Shown here in pieces: positions 54,640 through 64,000 of a DNA stretch of 64,000 nt. The stretch is taken from NCBI RefSeq assembly GCF_010093815.1, contig NW_022985549.1, positions 1,323,446-1,387,445 of the forward strand. The letters run 5' to 3'. The position numbers and the translations under genes were made by a program. Below the pieces are notes generated by a model. It saw only the letters and a list, made by a program, of their open reading frames with translations. It was not told where the DNA came from and did not search any database. Source of the DNA: Pseudovirgaria hyperparasitica (taxonomy: Eukaryota > Ascomycota > Dothideomycetes > Acrospermales > Acrospermaceae). Within the stretch, counting starts at the first letter, position 1. Each line of letters opens with the position of its first letter.

Positions 54640-57122
54640 TCAACGTCTGTTCTCGAGCCACTTGTCAGCTTCGTCCCAGGTACCTTTGTCCTTGACGAGA
54701 TCTCCCGCAACCTTGACGCCGGCATAGACCTAAGAATACGTTAGTGGTAGTCTCAGGCAAGTGTATTGCTAACTTACGGCATCCCAAAGATGGAAGGCAG
54801 TATTCAGGTCGCCTAGCAAGTCTTGACACTGTGGGAACCAATATTGTTTGGCGTTGGCTTTAACGTCGAGCTTAGCATCGTCTGAGGTGGGATCTTCGCT
54901 CCCAGAGAGCTCATCCAAGTAGGATTTGACCGCAACACCGAGTGCGCAATCATTAGGAAGGAGGAATGGGAGCCTATCAATTCAGTCGGACATTCAGCCA
55001 TAGCGGAAGCGTCTAGGACTTACTCTAAGCCAAGATCAGTCAATTCATCGAAACCTCGGTCAGCGTCTCCATTCAGAAGCAGTGTCACTAAGGAGACCTC
55101 GGCTAGGTCTCTTAGGCTCGAGCGGAGAGTTGATATTATAGAGTGATATCCTAGCAGGTTGCGACTCAGCGGGCCGGTGAATCCAATCGCATTGTGTTGC
55201 AACTTGCCAAGACAAGCGATGCGTGATACTAGAGATACAAACTCCTTATCCTTATCTGAGATAAAGGTCAGTATGAGTCGGACACTCGAAATTTCCGTTG
55301 GTGAATGCCATACCGTTACCGCGACCTGGTCCCCCACTGTAGTCAAACATTTTCGCCGTGTTTAAAAGGTTCATGCGTAAGAGCTCCACAGCCAGCACCG
55401 CAGCTTCTTCGAGCTCAGGTTCACCAGAAAGTTCTTTGAGAATTGCGTGGAGGACTTTTCCCCAGCGGGTCAATTGGTGTTTGTTATCGATATATTCCCT
55501 CATGTGCAAGAACCTCCACACTGCATTATCAAGAATCTCCTCCTTGGTGTTTAGACGAGCGAGATCTTTCGGGTCCATCCCTTTAGGTGTGATGGTGCTT
55601 TGTGCGAAGTCGGCGTCGTTCAGACTCTTGATAGCGAAGGAAAGAACCCCGGAACCCTTTGCTCGGTCAGCCAATGCTATATGTGTATCGAGATTGGGTT
55701 ACAAACTTTGTGTTTTGTTGTCTGGCTCTGAATGGAATCCTTCCTAACATTCCACGAACCAATCAATGGACGGGGATCTGACCATTCTTTCACATTTAGC
55801 GATTTTTCATGATTTTGGTTGAACCAGGTTGTCAGGACAACGTCTTTGTGTTGATAGACTCGATGGAGTGAGTAGGTGAGGAGGGACAATGCGGCAGTGC
55901 GAATCGGCAGTAGTTGCTCACGAACTAGCCGACGGTAGTACTCTGACGTGCCATTGTCGACCGGCGGAAGTTCGATGATTTGTCCTGAGGTGCGCCAGGT
56001 CAGGACTCGGGGTGAGATGACGCCTCTTGAGAGATAGAAATATAGCTCGTCTGGAAGCCGTTGTCCAAGGATTTCATGCATATCACCGGGCGCCTGTTCA
56101 ACGTCGAATGATTCGATAGTTCCTTCTCTTGTGAGTACAATGTGGTGCTTGATAGCAAGCCTACTCTTGCGATAGTTGTCAACGTATCCCAGCCTCTGTA
56201 TTTGAGGATCCTCCTGGTAGTTCATGCAAACAGATATGCCGGTGCGTCCCGCACTCTGCATCATGTCTAGTGCGCCCTTGATTTTGAGTTGTTTACGGCT
56301 CTCGAGGAGGGGGAAGGTTGGTAGTATGGAGGTTCCAGATAGCAAGCAAGCGTCTACAAACATATCAGGCGTTATGCTGCCAAGGTCTTGGATGCATCGA
56401 TGTCTTCGGATCAGAGTGACACGTCCTTCTTCGAAGTCGAATCCAGTAATGACCTTGTCCACGTCGAACAGGAGGACTTCGGAGGAGCCAGCAATCGCTT
56501 GGATAGTGTCACTCATGCGCGAGCTGAGGTAGGCAAGCTATGCATTGTCAGACTATACTACAGCTCTCGCACGTCAATCTGCTGACCTGTGCGCACGCGC
56601 TGTACGGTGCGATCTGAAAGCGGACGTTCTGTTCGCGTAGTATGGACTGGAAGTACTTTAAGAGATCCAGGACAGTGACTGTGTCTGAGAAATGTTAGTC
56701 CTTTTATGTAGTAAAGAGGCGTCGGGGTCGCAGCGTATACTTGACTTCCTAAACATATCTACAGCCTTCTCAGCCTGATGGGCATCGTAGAGTTTCCATG
56801 CCTCTTCATTCACGCGTGCCGACTCTTCGGCCTTTCGAAAGAGCTCATCTTTGTTTTTTGCGCCCACATCCAGGCCAGGAAAGACGAAGAATGGTGTTAT
56901 GCCGGCATTAGCGAAGCGCTGGAGATCCTCGTGTAATTGTCTCTTCATACCAAAGGGTAGTCCCCCGACGGCTGGCAGTAATGGCTCTCGACATTGTGGG
57001 TCATCTAGTACGCGGGTCTTGAGGTAATCTGCGGCTTCGATCGCAATTGTGCAGCCCTTCAAATCATCGAGAGAGCTATGCTCCAGCAGATCAACAGTCC
57101 ACTCTTGGAAATCGCGTATCAT
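54640..57122 (-). CDS. MKT1: MKT1-family XPG-like post-transcriptional regulator
   Basis: Seven exons: 57122-56741, 56684-56587, 56537-55707, 55656-55314, 55255-55024, 54973-54778 and 54729-54640 (723 aa). Introns are 48-58 nt. Mkt1 has a nuclease-like fold but acts with Pbp1 to stabilise or translate certain mRNAs in yeast. The start MIRDFQEWTVDLLEHSSLDDLKG and IAIEAADYL match the XPG-N part. After intron 2, LAYLSSRMSDTIQAIAGSSEVLLFDVDKVITGFDFE is the XPG-I part. The C-terminal half (RWGKVLHAILKELSG, ACLGKLQHNAIGFTGPLSRNLLGYHSI) is Mkt1-specific. An XPG active site is not evident, as usual for Mkt1. The fourth intron has two adjacent possible donors (GTAACG or GTATGG). The start could lie one tiny exon further upstream. 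Confidence 0.9.
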
Positions 57123-57508
57123 CCTGGGCAAATCCACCTGTGGTGACAACAGGCACCGCTAGACAATCGAATAGGGATCGTTCCGCGACCAATGAGAGTT
57201 CCTTTCGTGGCGAAGTGTGTGTTAGAGAGGGAAGTGTGGTAGGATGCTGCGTGTTTCTGGGATCGTGTGTTGCTGTGAGTGTCACCCACTTTTATAAAGC
57301 TCAAGCTCCCACTCCACAAAAGTAATACCTGAGCTTAGGTACCTACACCCCTCCAGGCCTGCTAACCGTATTGGGAGTTAGCGCCCAGACCTTCCTCCAC
57401 GGGCATGTATGACCCATCCATGCATCCATGTCTCTACGCCCGGGCAGTTCATGTCTTCTGCCCAAAGTTAAATAGATCAATCATCACGCACATCATTGTT
57501 ACCGAAAG
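57123..57508. promoter_or_regulatory. Divergent promoter, MKT1 / 2OG oxygenase
   Basis: 386 bp between two divergent start codons. No coding signal. Confidence 0.5.
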
Positions 57509-58579
57509 ATGCCTGCGAGTACAACCAAAAACGCTGCTCAGATACCTGTCATCGATATTTCTACCGTAAACGATAGAACTGCAAGCGCTCTACTGGATGC
57601 TGCAGCGACGTTTGGCTTCGTGTTTGTAAAATACAATGGTACATCCATCACGCCACAGGCTGTTGATGACATGTTTGACACGGCGCGGACGTTCTTCAAC
57701 TCTCCTGTCGATGTAAAGAAGCTAGCCACAATCAACAGCAATAGTTCCCACAAAAACCGAGGGTGGCTTTCGATGCATACAGAAAACCTCGACCCGGCAA
57801 GAAACAAACGCGGGGACTTCAAAGAGGCCTTCAACCTTGGAGAGTTCGTTAACGGCAAAGCAGACCAACCTCTACCTCCACCTTTGGCGAGGGAGGAGAG
57901 CCGTATTGGTCAATTTGCAGACCAATGCCATGAGCTCTGTAATCAGATCTTACGTTTGTTCGCCAGAGCTCTCGACATACCCAGAGACGAGGGCGGTGAG
58001 ACCTGGTTCTCGCAACGACATGATCGAAGTAAAGGACCTTCCGGAAGTGTGCTTCGGCTGCTCTACTACCCAGCGTATGGAGGAGATGCTACGTCCGAAG
58101 ACATACGTGCTGGTGCTCACAGCGACTATGGTTCTATCACGCTGCTGTTCCGTCTACCTGGTCAACCGGGATTGGAGATCCTTACACCGTCTAATGATTG
58201 GTCTGCTGTACCTCTGAATCCTCTCAATGACAAGGACTTGCCCGTTCTCGTGAATATCGGAGACTTGCTATCCTACTGGACGAATGGTCTACTCAAATCT
58301 ACAGTACATCGTGTCGTCTTTCCGACACCATCCGTAGACCCGGGCAATGATGCAGCTGGCGAAGATCGTTATTCAATAGCATACTTCTGTCACCCTGAAG
58401 ATGATGCAAGACTTGTACCGGTGCCTAGCAAGAGAGTTCAGCTGAGGCATGAGCTTATCAAGAGGGAAGGTGTCGGGTTCGGAGGGGGCGCTGGCGCGCC
58501 TGGGGAAGACGGAAATGTCCTCACTGCAAGGGGACATCTTGACAGACGACTCAAGGCTACGTATGGAATGAAAGGGTGA
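57509..58579 (+). CDS. 2-oxoglutarate/Fe(II) oxygenase, isopenicillin-N-synthase-like
   Basis: 356 aa, one exon. Start ATG 57509. The N-terminal DIOX_N part begins IPVIDIS and continues with FGFVFVKYNG and TARTFFNSPVDVKK. The jelly-roll core carries the iron facial triad: His204 and Asp206 in GAHSDYGSITLL and His267 in KSTVHRVV. The 2OG-binding Arg287 is in DRYSIAYFCHP, followed by Ser289. Relatives include fungal oxidoreductases in secondary and sterol metabolism; the substrate cannot be told here. The position next to housekeeping genes argues against a biosynthetic cluster. Probably cytosolic. Confidence 0.92.
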   Translation: MPASTTKNAAQIPVIDISTVNDRTASALLDAAATFGFVFVKYNGTSITPQAVDDMFDTARTFFNSPVDVKKLATINSNSSHKNRGWLSMHTENLDPARNKRGDFKEAFNLGEFVNGKADQPLPPPLAREESRIGQFADQCHELCNQILRLFARALDIPRDEGGETWFSQRHDRSKGPSGSVLRLLYYPAYGGDATSEDIRAGAHSDYGSITLLFRLPGQPGLEILTPSNDWSAVPLNPLNDKDLPVLVNIGDLLSYWTNGLLKSTVHRVVFPTPSVDPGNDAAGEDRYSIAYFCHPEDDARLVPVPSKRVQLRHELIKREGVGFGGGAGAPGEDGNVLTARGHLDRRLKATYGMKG

Positions 58580-59112
58580 TGGCTGGCAGGATTTGAGTTA
58601 TTAGCCTCATACGATGACTATCTTGATCGTTTATTACACACTATCTGGAGCATGTGAAGCGGTGTAGTAAGATAGCCTGTTCCACAGGCAAAGTATTCCG
58701 TAAGTTGCTAAGATGTGGCACGGAATAGTAATGGTTGATTGGAATTGGTAAGCACGTACAATTGATTGGAAGTATCAGCTATAGTCAGGCTTGCTAATCC
58801 CGAGGTTTGATTAGAAAACTTAACAGCATTCATGGCGTTAGCAACTGTGCCTCAGGCAACAAGAATGATATCCGGTTATTCCGCTCCACGAATAGCCAAT
58901 CAGCATGCATGACATCACAAGCACATAATATCTCATATGTATAAGGTGTATGGCTGAGCCGCGGACCACGGGCGTCCGGGACCTAAACTTGGAAGTGTAT
59001 GACGAATCGACGAATGTATATATATATATATATAACGAGTCGAAACTGTCCAGCACTGTCCTCATGCCAGTCTGCACTACCTCCTTTACCCTGACCAATC
59101 ATCACAGTCAAT
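58580..59112. other. Intergenic region
   Basis: 533 bp between same-strand genes. Contains a TA dinucleotide run (about 59018-59033) close to the next start. No gene. Confidence 0.45.
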
Positions 59113-59720
59113 ATGACTTCCGCATCTGCATCTGAAGCCGCAAAGAGAGGAGGCTCATACTTTCCTCTGGGAGGAGAGTCGCTTCCTGACGGACAAGCCA
59201 CGGCGACATGTTACTGCGGGGACGTCCAACTTGCCTTTGTAAACTCAGACTCCCGTCAGCTGCTGTATGCATCATCAAATTGTTGATAGCTGACTATAGT
59301 GTGCAGCCCGTCGAAGGCGAAGGCTTTGTTGACTCATTTCTTTGTAACTGTACCGATTGTCGCAAAGTCACAGCTTCGTGTTTCGCGTCCAACTTCATTA
59401 TCGCAGACACACATCTCATGCATACGCGTGGGCACGAAAAGCTCGCCAAATTCACCATGAACAAGACTATCGATACAGGCAATGCCATGACCAATGTGTG
59501 GTGCCAAACCTGTGGCACCCTCATGTATCGTGTAAGTAGTGGATTTCCCGGGAAAAGCATTCTCCGACTCGGAACCGTGGACGACTTTAACCTTGTGGAG
59601 ACGAAGCTGAAACCGAGGGTGGAGCAGTTCGTCAAGGATCGCGTTGGCTGGTCGAGTGGAGGTGCTCAGGGAGGTGTCCAGCAAGAACAAGGTAACTTTT
59701 ACGACAGCCGGAAGAGTTAG
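59113..59720 (+). CDS. GFA/CENP-V zinc-binding domain protein
   Basis: Two exons, 59113-59238 and 59307-59720, with a 68-nt intron; 179 aa. The GFA fold binds two zinc ions through Cys motifs. Visible here are CYC before the intron, LCNCTDCRK after it, and WCQTCGTLMYR. FVDSFLCNC and FASNFIIAD match the usual family spacing. Members were first named glutathione-dependent formaldehyde-activating enzymes. Most fungal copies have no proven reaction. A longer in-frame start at 59208 lies inside the intron and is rejected because it breaks the CYC motif. Confidence 0.9.
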
Positions 59721-60249
59721 TGATGGCCACGACAGAATCCACAGACGATGGGTGATTGAAGTTGACTGGTGTGTAGAGAAGACGACCGGGAGCAAGACGT
59801 CTGCGCGGATCTAAACAAAGGACCGTATCTACCAGGAGCCACCGTCCAATCGTAGCTCCGAGAGCTATATGATGCCTAGGTATTCATAGGTATCCATATA
59901 GTTGGAATATGATATGCCTGCATAGAGCGGCCCGTTTGAAATCGAATATCTGCAGGACAATTAGTATACCTAGTAGTGACACGACGTTGGGCCAATACCG
60001 GCGTCGCAGGAGGTCACTGTCAACATGTCACTCTCATGATGCACCCGCCACACCCCACCTGCACAGCCACCACAGCTGCACCAAAGTTTACTTCCATCAA
60101 TTCACACATCCACGGAAGTCTGACCTTGACACAGACCTCTTAAATCTCCGCCCACACCTACCACCCTCATTGCCGCATTTTCAACATGCTCCTCTTCCTC
60201 TCCACATCATCCTGCAAGGCGTCGTCGCCTCCGGATCTTCGACTCGGAC
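59721..60249. other. Intergenic region with promoter of the GH2 gene
   Basis: 529 bp. The last 200 bp on the + strand are C/T-rich (CACCCGCCACACC, CCTCTTCCTCTCC), as in fungal leaders. No gene. Confidence 0.5.
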
Positions 60250-62952
60250 ATGTGGCTCATTCTCGCCCTCGTCCTTTCCGCTCTTCCCTCCGCATACACG
60301 TCTGCAGCTAGTGCCGCGTCCGAAATGCCTCGAGGTGACCACAGCCAGTCGAGCATAGTTGCTGCTGCAGGCGACAAGTTCGTAATTCCAGGATGGCAGC
60401 TCCAATCCTCTCGAAATGCTACTGATACTCCTGAGCATATTTCGAGACCAGGTTTCGACACTTCTACATGGCTGAATGTGTCCCCAAGAACTACAGTCTT
60501 TGCGGGCTTTCTCGAAAATCGCGTCTATCATGATACCGACCTCTTCTTTTCGGACAACCTCAACAAGACCGTCGACTACTCCAGATACAATGTGCCGTTC
60601 TATTACCGTTATGAGTTCCATGTCGAGACGCAGTCTAGCCAACGATACTTCCTCCAGACCCACGGCATAACTTCGCGAGCCCAAATCCATCTCAATGGTG
60701 GAATGCTAGCCGATGAGTACACACAGGTGGGCGCATATGGAGGCTCTAAGTACGACATCACAGAACACCTGCTAAAGGACAATTGCTTGCTCATTACTGC
60801 CTTTCCCACAAACTATCTTCGCGACTTTGCATTGGGCTTTATAGACTGGAACCCTTACCCTCCCGACAATGGCACTGGTGTCTGGCGCGATATTGAGATT
60901 TACCAGACCGGCAAGGTATCCTTGTCGACCCTGCGAGTTGCTACAGACTTCGCTCCTGATAATCCCACGACAGTAGACCCCGCTTCCGTCAACATCGAGA
61001 TTGTCACCGATGTTACAAATCATTGTGACAATGTCGTTAGTACTGTCCTCACTGCCGAAGTTCGGGACTTCCCCTACAGAGACGACTCACTCGTAACCAC
61101 CAAATCAACCACTGTGACTCTACAGCCTGGAGAGCAAAAATCAGTTCGCGTACCACTTACCCTTGAAAAACCCAAGATATGGTGGCCAAGTGGTTGGGGC
61201 TCCCAGCATCTCTACATAGCATCGCTTTCTGCCACTATCTCGAATCAGACCACCGACATCGCCCCTCCTGTCCGATTCGGTATCCGGAACGTCGTTTCCC
61301 GCGTCAATGCTCACAATGACACCTCATTCACTGTTAACGGCCACCCATTCTTCGTACTTGGTGCCGGCTATACTCCCGACCTATTCTCCCGCTTCTCTCA
61401 GTCCGAATTGTATGTCCAATTCCAACGCGTCCTCGATATGGGCCTAAACACAATCCGGCTAGAAGGCAAGCAATCTCATCCTGACCTCTACTCCCTTGCC
61501 GACTATATTGGTCTCATGGTGTTACCTGGGTGGGAATGCTGCGATAAATGGGAGGGCTGGACGTATAATGACGAAGCAAACGGCGAGAAGTGGGTTGATG
61601 CTGATTACACTACCGCAAATGTATCGATGCGCCATGAGGCCGCCATGATGCAGACACATCCAAGCGTTCTTGGGTTCCTCGTCGGCAGCGACTATTGGCC
61701 CGACGATCGCGCAACATCCATCTACGTCGACGCCTTAAAAGCATTTGATTGGCAAAACCCCATTATTGCAAGTGCTGCGAAACGTGGGTACCCGGAGCTA
61801 CTCGGCCCAAGTGGTATGAAGATGGAAGGCCCCTACGACTGGGTGCCGCCAAACTACTGGGCTTCCGACAAATCCGGCGCCGCATTCGGGTTTGGATCGG
61901 AACTGGGAGCCGGTGTCGGTACGCCTGACATCGCATCGCTTCGGAAATTCCTCTCTGAAGAAGACCTGCGAGATCTATGGACGGCACCTGAGAAAGGACT
62001 GTATCATATGTCGACAAATGTATCGCAGTTCTATACGCGTAAAATCTATAACAACGCCCTATACGCGCGCTACGGAGCTCCTTCGTCGCTAGAAGACTAT
62101 CTACTGAAGGTAGGGATCATGGACTACGAAGCGACGCGCGCCCAGTTCGAAGCCTATAGCATGCGGAAATCAGCTGACCACCCGGCGACCGGCTTGATAT
62201 ACTGGATGTTGAACAACGCCTGGCCGAGCTTGCATTGGCAGCTGTTCGACTACTATCTCAAGCCAACTGCAGCATACTATGGGGTCAAGAATGCCCTGAG
62301 AATGGAGAATGCCGCATTCGATTACGGCGATGGGAGCGTGTGGGTGTATAGCCACCTGCCGTTCACCTCAGGGACACGAAGTGTCGCTGTGGACGTTATT
62401 GACCTGAAAGGAAATGAGCTTGCACACCATGAGAAAAAATTTGACCTGTTGGCGAACAGAGCGCAGCAAGTCATTGAGCACCTGAACATACCTACTGATG
62501 CTGGTGTCGTCGCCCTCAGAATTATCATGAAGAATGAAGACGACAGAGTCTTGAGTCGCAGCGTTTACACACTCCCTCCTTCTCCAGACGCTCTCGATTG
62601 GGATGCTTCGACGTGGTATCACACGCCCGTCTCGAAATACGCCGATTTGACATGCCTCTTCCACATGGGTCAGTCAAAGATTGCTCTCAAATCTCTCGGT
62701 TCATCGTATAATAATATATCTGGGGAGGCTACCTGGGAAGTCAATAACACAGCGAAAGTCCCGGCATTCTTCATTAAGTTTAACATCGTAGATGGGAGTG
62801 GTAAAGATGTTAGTAGTGCAGTGTGGGAAGATAACTTTGTAACATTATGGCCAGGGGAGAGTATAAACGTCAATGTAAGGTGGAGGGGAGCGGACCGGGT
62901 GAGTGTCATGGTGGAGGGATTGAATATAGACAGGGTAGAGCTGGAAATCTAG
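60250..62952 (+). CDS. Secreted GH2 exo-beta-D-glucosaminidase
   Basis: 900 aa, intronless. A signal peptide (MWLILALVLSALPSAYTSA) directs secretion. The enzyme family removes glucosamine from the non-reducing end of chitosan (EC 3.2.1.165). It has the GH2 sugar-binding domain (YRYEFHV...QTHGITSRAQIHLNG, about 118-150), the immunoglobulin-like domain ending KIWWPSGWGSQHLY (about 309-322) and the barrel. The exo-glucosaminidase-type acid/base Asp481 is in LVGSDYWP, where beta-galactosidases have NE. The nucleophile Glu551 is in GFGSELGAG. WMLNNAWPSLHWQLFDYYLKP is characteristic of this subfamily. Many N-glycosylation sequons. The C-terminal beta-domain is complete. Together with the AA11 LPMO it suggests chitin/chitosan use. 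Confidence 0.94.
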   Translation: MWLILALVLSALPSAYTSAASAASEMPRGDHSQSSIVAAAGDKFVIPGWQLQSSRNATDTPEHISRPGFDTSTWLNVSPRTTVFAGFLENRVYHDTDLFFSDNLNKTVDYSRYNVPFYYRYEFHVETQSSQRYFLQTHGITSRAQIHLNGGMLADEYTQVGAYGGSKYDITEHLLKDNCLLITAFPTNYLRDFALGFIDWNPYPPDNGTGVWRDIEIYQTGKVSLSTLRVATDFAPDNPTTVDPASVNIEIVTDVTNHCDNVVSTVLTAEVRDFPYRDDSLVTTKSTTVTLQPGEQKSVRVPLTLEKPKIWWPSGWGSQHLYIASLSATISNQTTDIAPPVRFGIRNVVSRVNAHNDTSFTVNGHPFFVLGAGYTPDLFSRFSQSELYVQFQRVLDMGLNTIRLEGKQSHPDLYSLADYIGLMVLPGWECCDKWEGWTYNDEANGEKWVDADYTTANVSMRHEAAMMQTHPSVLGFLVGSDYWPDDRATSIYVDALKAFDWQNPIIASAAKRGYPELLGPSGMKMEGPYDWVPPNYWASDKSGAAFGFGSELGAGVGTPDIASLRKFLSEEDLRDLWTAPEKGLYHMSTNVSQFYTRKIYNNALYARYGAPSSLEDYLLKVGIMDYEATRAQFEAYSMRKSADHPATGLIYWMLNNAWPSLHWQLFDYYLKPTAAYYGVKNALRMENAAFDYGDGSVWVYSHLPFTSGTRSVAVDVIDLKGNELAHHEKKFDLLANRAQQVIEHLNIPTDAGVVALRIIMKNEDDRVLSRSVYTLPPSPDALDWDASTWYHTPVSKYADLTCLFHMGQSKIALKSLGSSYNNISGEATWEVNNTAKVPAFFIKFNIVDGSGKDVSSAVWEDNFVTLWPGESINVNVRWRGADRVSVMVEGLNIDRVELEI

Positions 62953-63648
62953 ATGGTGTTACTGGGTTTAACGTATCACGATAATCAAACAGACTAAAAA
63001 GCCGTCACTGTCATTGTTATTTCTTTATCCCATCATACCAGATGGATAGCGTTCACACGCGCCCAATATTCACAACCTGAAACTCCAATCATAACGTATC
63101 GTATAAGCATTCAAATCACATCTCGAGATCTGTGTCCAAGCAAAGCCTTGGGAGTCAAGTACCGAATACTTATTCCCAATCCCTGTTTCGATACTTTAAC
63201 ATAGCTCTCTTGAAAGACCACTTATCGATGCATTGTCTTAGTGTGATTGTGATCTGTATGCGCCCGATGAGGCTTTAAGAGCTCCTGTAAATGATAGATT
63301 TTGAGCACGTTTTTCCAGCCACTTGTTTCTGCAACACTGCTTGAGATTCAATAGGCTTTACGAGTATACAAAGAAGCACTCACGAGAAGCTTCAATGGGA
63401 AAGGTCGAGATTGACTAGAACAACGTCGTAGGCGCTTTATTGAGGTTGCTCACTGATCGGCTGCTCCTATTTATTATGGAGCCATGTCCATAGGGTTTGG
63501 GACGATGCACTGTGTCGAGAACGATAAGGGCCACACCGTATGATCAAGTACATTCCTTTCAAGCCTGTTAATTCCTCTAGCGGTTTTGATTGTTTGTATG
63601 TGAATACCTCCACTCATTAGCTCGAATGAGAGATATGAGCTTATAGCT
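62953..63648. other. Convergent intergenic region
   Basis: 696 bp between the GH2 gene and the FunK1 remnant, which face each other. No coding signal. Confidence 0.45.
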
Positions 63649-64000
63649 CTACACATCTAGTTCAACCCTTTCTGTCCGAAGTATCTCTTTCATCTCATCG
63701 TACAGCTTCGAATTCGGAACCATCCATCTTCTACCTCCACGGAAAGTCTTTCTCCGCAGCCTATTGACGTAAGGGATTAGTGGCTGGTAATACGGTGTAA
63801 AGAGCCTCTTTGTATCGTTTATGTCAATCCTTCTCGGCACCATGAGTACCAGCCTTTAGCGTAGCTAGTTTTAGGTCGTTTTCATAGTTCCAGCAGTCAT
63901 ACTCTGTTGCTCCTATAGTATTATTACCCGGCCCGTCATAGTGAATGCATAACCAGAACAACACCCAGAAGAACGACTCTCTAGGTCGTGCATGTAAGAA
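63649..64000 (-). pseudogene. 3' end of a FunK1-type fungal protein kinase gene, frameshifted
   Basis: Reading inward from the window edge, the frame gives RPRESFFWVLFWLCIHYDGPG and TEYDCWNYENDLKLATLKAG. This is the hallmark C-lobe end of FunK1 kinases, expanded in some fungi. It hits a stop after GAEKD (about 63820). The homologous continuation lies one frame over: RLFTPYYQPLIPYVNRLRRKTF...WMVPNSKLYDEMKEIL, ending at 63649. No intron fits the junction, so a one-base deletion near 63820 is the simplest reading. The kinase active site lies outside the window. The gene may be a decayed family copy, or the base may be a sequencing error. Confidence 0.8.

Noticed and set aside
59208-59306. In-frame ATG start for the GFA protein at 59208
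   Set aside because: It lies on the intron-containing stretch. The spliced start at 59113 restores the first Cys motif of the domain.

Overview
The window looks like nuclear DNA of a filamentous ascomycete (Pezizomycotina). Genes are split by short introns, mostly 45-75 nt, with GT-AG ends and CTRAY-type branch sites. Several families are typical of this group: HsbA-type surface proteins, a CFEM/PTH11-type receptor, Zn2Cys6 regulators, a FunK1 kinase and an AA11 LPMO. Short AT-rich, TpA-rich tracts look RIP-degraded. Dothideomycetes is plausible, but I cannot name a species. I placed exon borders by reading splice sites and checking codon phase.

Layout. 0.1-6.6 kb: a SAM methyltransferase with a disordered N-terminus, a basic Q/Y-rich protein, and a secreted AA11 LPMO. 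6.6-14 kb: a gene-poor accessory stretch with a 515-bp element bounded by inverted repeats (8273-8787), two conserved unknowns, AT-rich relics and an intact three-exon orphan gene (12831-13872). 14.3-19.3 kb: a secreted class 3 lipase divergent from the first of three consecutive HsbA-family genes. 20-27.7 kb: a Dnf3-type P4-ATPase flippase and a CFEM-domain GPCR. 27.7-30.9 kb: a gene-free, repeat-rich interval. 31-39.4 kb: a WD40 protein (WDR44/Dgr2 type), a six-TM protein and an F-box/2EXR-like protein. 40-44.9 kb: two divergent Zn2Cys6 regulators that look like an inverted duplication, one of them frameshifted. 45.3-51 kb: a two-TM unknown, a hotdog thioesterase and a large membrane glycoprotein. 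51.7-63 kb: housekeeping and metabolic genes (HEM3, a PEX11-family protein, MKT1, a 2OG-Fe(II) oxygenase, a GFA-domain protein, a GH2 exo-beta-glucosaminidase). 63.6-64 kb: the 3' end of a broken FunK1 kinase gene.

Themes. Three secreted hydrolytic functions occur in one window: AA11 chitin oxidation, GH2 chitosan exo-hydrolysis and lipase. The most suggestive arrangement is the lipase next to three HsbA-like proteins. HsbA of Aspergillus is known to coat hydrophobic surfaces and recruit a polyesterase, so this may be a hydrophobic-surface attack cluster. Two genes (the regulator at 40-42.2 kb and the FunK1 remnant) carry apparent single-base frameshifts. They should be verified against reads before being called pseudogenes.
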